NCBI RefSeq assembly: GCF_001544615.1 | Contig: NZ_FCNV02000001.1 | Span: 434,001-498,000, forward strand | Direction: 5' to 3' | Source: Caballeronia concitans | Lineage (GTDB): Bacteria > Pseudomonadota > Gammaproteobacteria > Burkholderiales > Burkholderiaceae | DNA length: 64,000 nucleotides | Part shown: one piece after another, positions 61,722 to 64,000 of the stretch | How positions within the stretch are numbered: position 1 is the first letter of the stretch | Layout: each line of letters opens with the position of its first letter | Translations under genes and position numbers: made by a program | Notes under the pieces: generated by a model | What the model saw: only the letters and a program-made list of their open reading frames with translations | Databases searched by the model: none | Told to the model about the DNA's origin: nothing

Positions 61722-61760
61722 GCAAAAACAAAAGCCCGCTGTCAAAAGACAGCGGGCTTC
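61722..61760 (-). terminator. intrinsic terminator of rpoH
   Basis: A perfect 12-bp stem AAGCCCGCTGTC (61732-61743) and GACAGCGGGCTT (61748-61759), loop AAAA. Read on the minus strand it is followed by TTTGTTTTTG, so it ends rpoH transcription. Confidence 0.88.
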
Positions 61761-61788
61761 AACGTTCCGCTACAGCCTTAACGCAACG

Positions 61789-62730
<942 letters not shown>

Positions 62731-63079
62731 AAGCTCCTTATCAACGATTTGTCCGCAGCCACGACGGCGGCGGCAAGTCAGACACGATATTAGCACTCCG
62801 CTTCAATGAGTGCTAAGTGTTAGAGGGCGGACAAGTGTGAGAGTTCCCACGAAACTATCGAGTTCGTGAGGTCAATAGGCGGGCAGCGCCGGAGGAGAGC
62901 GTCAATGTTACCGATGTCAGCGTTGATATCTAACTAATTACCGCATTTATGCGGCTCAGCTGAGAATTGTTCAAATAAATGGGCCTGCAATCAGGGATTG
63001 TGCAAATATGTGGCAATCCACATACAATCTGCCGATCCCGCTTCGCGGCTGTGGAACTCAACCCTCATATGGGGCGCTC
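62731..63079. other. divergent control region of rpoH and the PagL-like gene
   Basis: Besides CIRCE, this region is AT-rich from 62920 on. CCGCAT TT ATGCGG (62942-62955) and CTCAGCTGAG (62956-62965) are small perfect palindromes in a row, about 120 bp before the PagL-like start. They could be an operator or a leader hairpin. No clear -35/-10 pair was found for either gene. Confidence 0.45.
62790..62816. promoter_or_regulatory. CIRCE element (HrcA operator) upstream of rpoH
   Basis: TTAGCACTC (62790-62798), nine bases, GAGTGCTAA (62808-62816) match the CIRCE consensus with no mismatch. HrcA bound here would repress rpoH. CIRCE before rpoH is known in beta-proteobacteria. The element lies between the likely promoter and the ATG at 62730. 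Confidence 0.95.
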
Positions 63080-63646
63080 ATGCAGAAAAGCAAAGGTGGC
63101 TGGCGCAGTTTGTTGTCCAACGGCGCGCTCGCGCTTTCGCTCGGTGTTGTTTCGGCGGCCGCGCACGCTGACCGCTTCGGCTTGCAGATCGCGGGCGGCG
63201 TGGCGGACCGCGATATCAAGAAGGCGGATCTCGGCGTCGTCTGGGATCCGAACCTGACCTGGTGGGAAATCGGCGGGTTCCACTTCACGCTGCTCGGCGA
63301 AGGCCACGTCTCTTACTGGCACTCGACGGAAGACCACGCCGTGAATCCGAACATCTGGGAATTCGGCTTGACGCCGGTCGTGCGCTTCGTCAAAAGTTCG
63401 GGCTACATCCGGCCGTTCATCGAAGCGGGCGTCGGCGTGCGGCTGCTTTCGCATACGCGCATCACGGAAAACTTCACGGTGTCGACGGCGTTCCAGTTTG
63501 CCGACATGGTCGGCGTCGGCGCGATCTTCGGCGCGAAACAGAACTATCAGGCGGGCTTTCGCTTTCAGCATCTGTCGAACGCCGGTATCAAAGAGCCGAA
63601 TCCTGGTATAAATTTCAGCCAGCTATATCTGCAATACAACTTCTGA
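63080..63646 (+). CDS. pagL: lipid A 3-O-deacylase (PagL family)
   Basis: PagL is an outer-membrane beta-barrel esterase that removes the 3-O acyl chain from lipid A. From ATG 63080 the protein is 188 aa with a signal peptide ending VSAAAHA. The catalytic His-Ser pair and following Asn are in FRFQHLSNAGIKEPNPGIN, the strongest family motif. The chain ends in aromatic LYLQYNF, as usual for outer-membrane barrels. An in-frame start at 63008 lacks a ribosome site. It is divergent from rpoH. Confidence 0.9.
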   Translation: MQKSKGGWRSLLSNGALALSLGVVSAAAHADRFGLQIAGGVADRDIKKADLGVVWDPNLTWWEIGGFHFTLLGEGHVSYWHSTEDHAVNPNIWEFGLTPVVRFVKSSGYIRPFIEAGVGVRLLSHTRITENFTVSTAFQFADMVGVGAIFGAKQNYQAGFRFQHLSNAGIKEPNPGINFSQLYLQYNF

Positions 63647-63691
63647 CGAGGCGCCGGCGCATCGGTTCCTTGGCACAAGGGGATTCGACAG

Positions 63692-64000
63692 ATGCCCGCA
63701 AAAACCATTGAGGTCATCCGCGGCCTCGAGCGCGATCGCTTTCGAGCCATGGTCGAAGGCGATGGCGCGGCGCTCGAAGCGTTGCTGGCCGAGAACGCCA
63801 GCTACGTGCACACCAACGGCAAGCGCGAGACGAAACGTCAGTTCATCGACGCGATCACCGCCGGCCGCCGCCGTTATCGCCAGATCGAGATTCAGTCGCA
63901 GGATGTCGTCGCCGCCGGCCGCGACAGTTGCCTCGTGTCGGGGCGCGCGCTGATCGAAATGGAGTCCAAGAACGGCGCGCTGCTGTTTCCGGTGGCTTAC
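63692..64000 (+). CDS. NTF2-like / DUF4440 family protein, truncated by the window end
   Basis: The first 103 codons of an NTF2-fold protein are visible: a helix (GLERDRFRAMVEGDGAALEALLAENASYVHTNG) then KRETKRQFIDAITAGRRRYRQIEI, the usual DUF4440 start. No stop is reached before 64000. These proteins serve as enzymes or ligand-binding domains, and the sequence gives no specific function. It lies 45 bp after pagL. Confidence 0.85.
   Translation, partial: MPAKTIEVIRGLERDRFRAMVEGDGAALEALLAENASYVHTNGKRETKRQFIDAITAGRRRYRQIEIQSQDVVAAGRDSCLVSGRALIEMESKNGALLFPVAY

Overview
The window is GC-rich chromosomal DNA from a Burkholderiaceae bacterium. It looks most like the Burkholderia / Paraburkholderia / Caballeronia group. 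The evidence is the gene order and family set: coaX-birA, lipB-lipA, glnK-amtB-gshA-gshB-manX-ptsH-ptsI, gpmA-ctpA-moeB, secB-gpsA, a long aa3 oxidase cluster, nagA-SIS-PTS-nagE, and rpoH behind a CIRCE element. Species assignment would need a search. Nearly all of it is core genome. No tRNA, rRNA, insertion sequence, prophage or CRISPR array was seen.

Layout. 1-2053: 3' end of an rfaE2/hldE-type gene, then coaX and birA on the minus strand. 2054-3880: a small island that looks accessory, with a 300-aa protein carrying a twin CX10C tail, a coupled 105-aa gene and a decayed copy of that small gene. 3879-9780: a Mla-like lipid ABC transporter (permease, ATPase, MCE protein, lipoprotein), a VanZ-family protein, a thin ferredoxin and an alpha/beta hydrolase. 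10185-15977: a D,D-carboxypeptidase, D-amino acid transaminase, DUF493, a LysR regulator, DUF2917, lipB and lipA. 16175-21063: sigma54-dependent dctA with the dctB/dctD two-component pair. 21112-24689: TlpA-like thioredoxin, a lipoprotein, comM and ubiK. 24704-32563: NtrC/sigma54-controlled glnK-amtB, glutathione synthesis, and EIIA-Man/HPr/EI.

32565-41363 holds housekeeping genes: moeB, ctpA, gpmA, rhodanese, grxC, secB, gpsA, a macro-domain protein, trmL, comF and a BioC-like methyltransferase. 41642-52016 is an almost complete cytochrome aa3 oxidase system: subunits II, I and III, the CtaG, SURF1 and Sco assembly factors, heme A synthesis (ctaA, ctaB) and small membrane proteins. 52064-54375 holds a YciI-like protein, an orphan MetQ-like binding protein and a MarR-GNAT fusion. 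54648-61641 is an N-acetylglucosamine operon with its own EIIA-HPr-EI fusion and a transporter with a degenerate extra EIIB domain. The window ends with rpoH (minus), a PagL-like lipid A deacylase and a truncated NTF2-like gene.

The regulatory DNA is unusually readable: two sigma54 promoters, an NtrC palindrome, a perfect CIRCE, a strong sigma70 promoter and nine hairpin terminators. The best candidate for something undescribed is the 2.1-3.9 kb island. The most notable protein architectures are the CuA-cytochrome c-OmpA subunit II and the NagE with a cysteine-less second EIIB.
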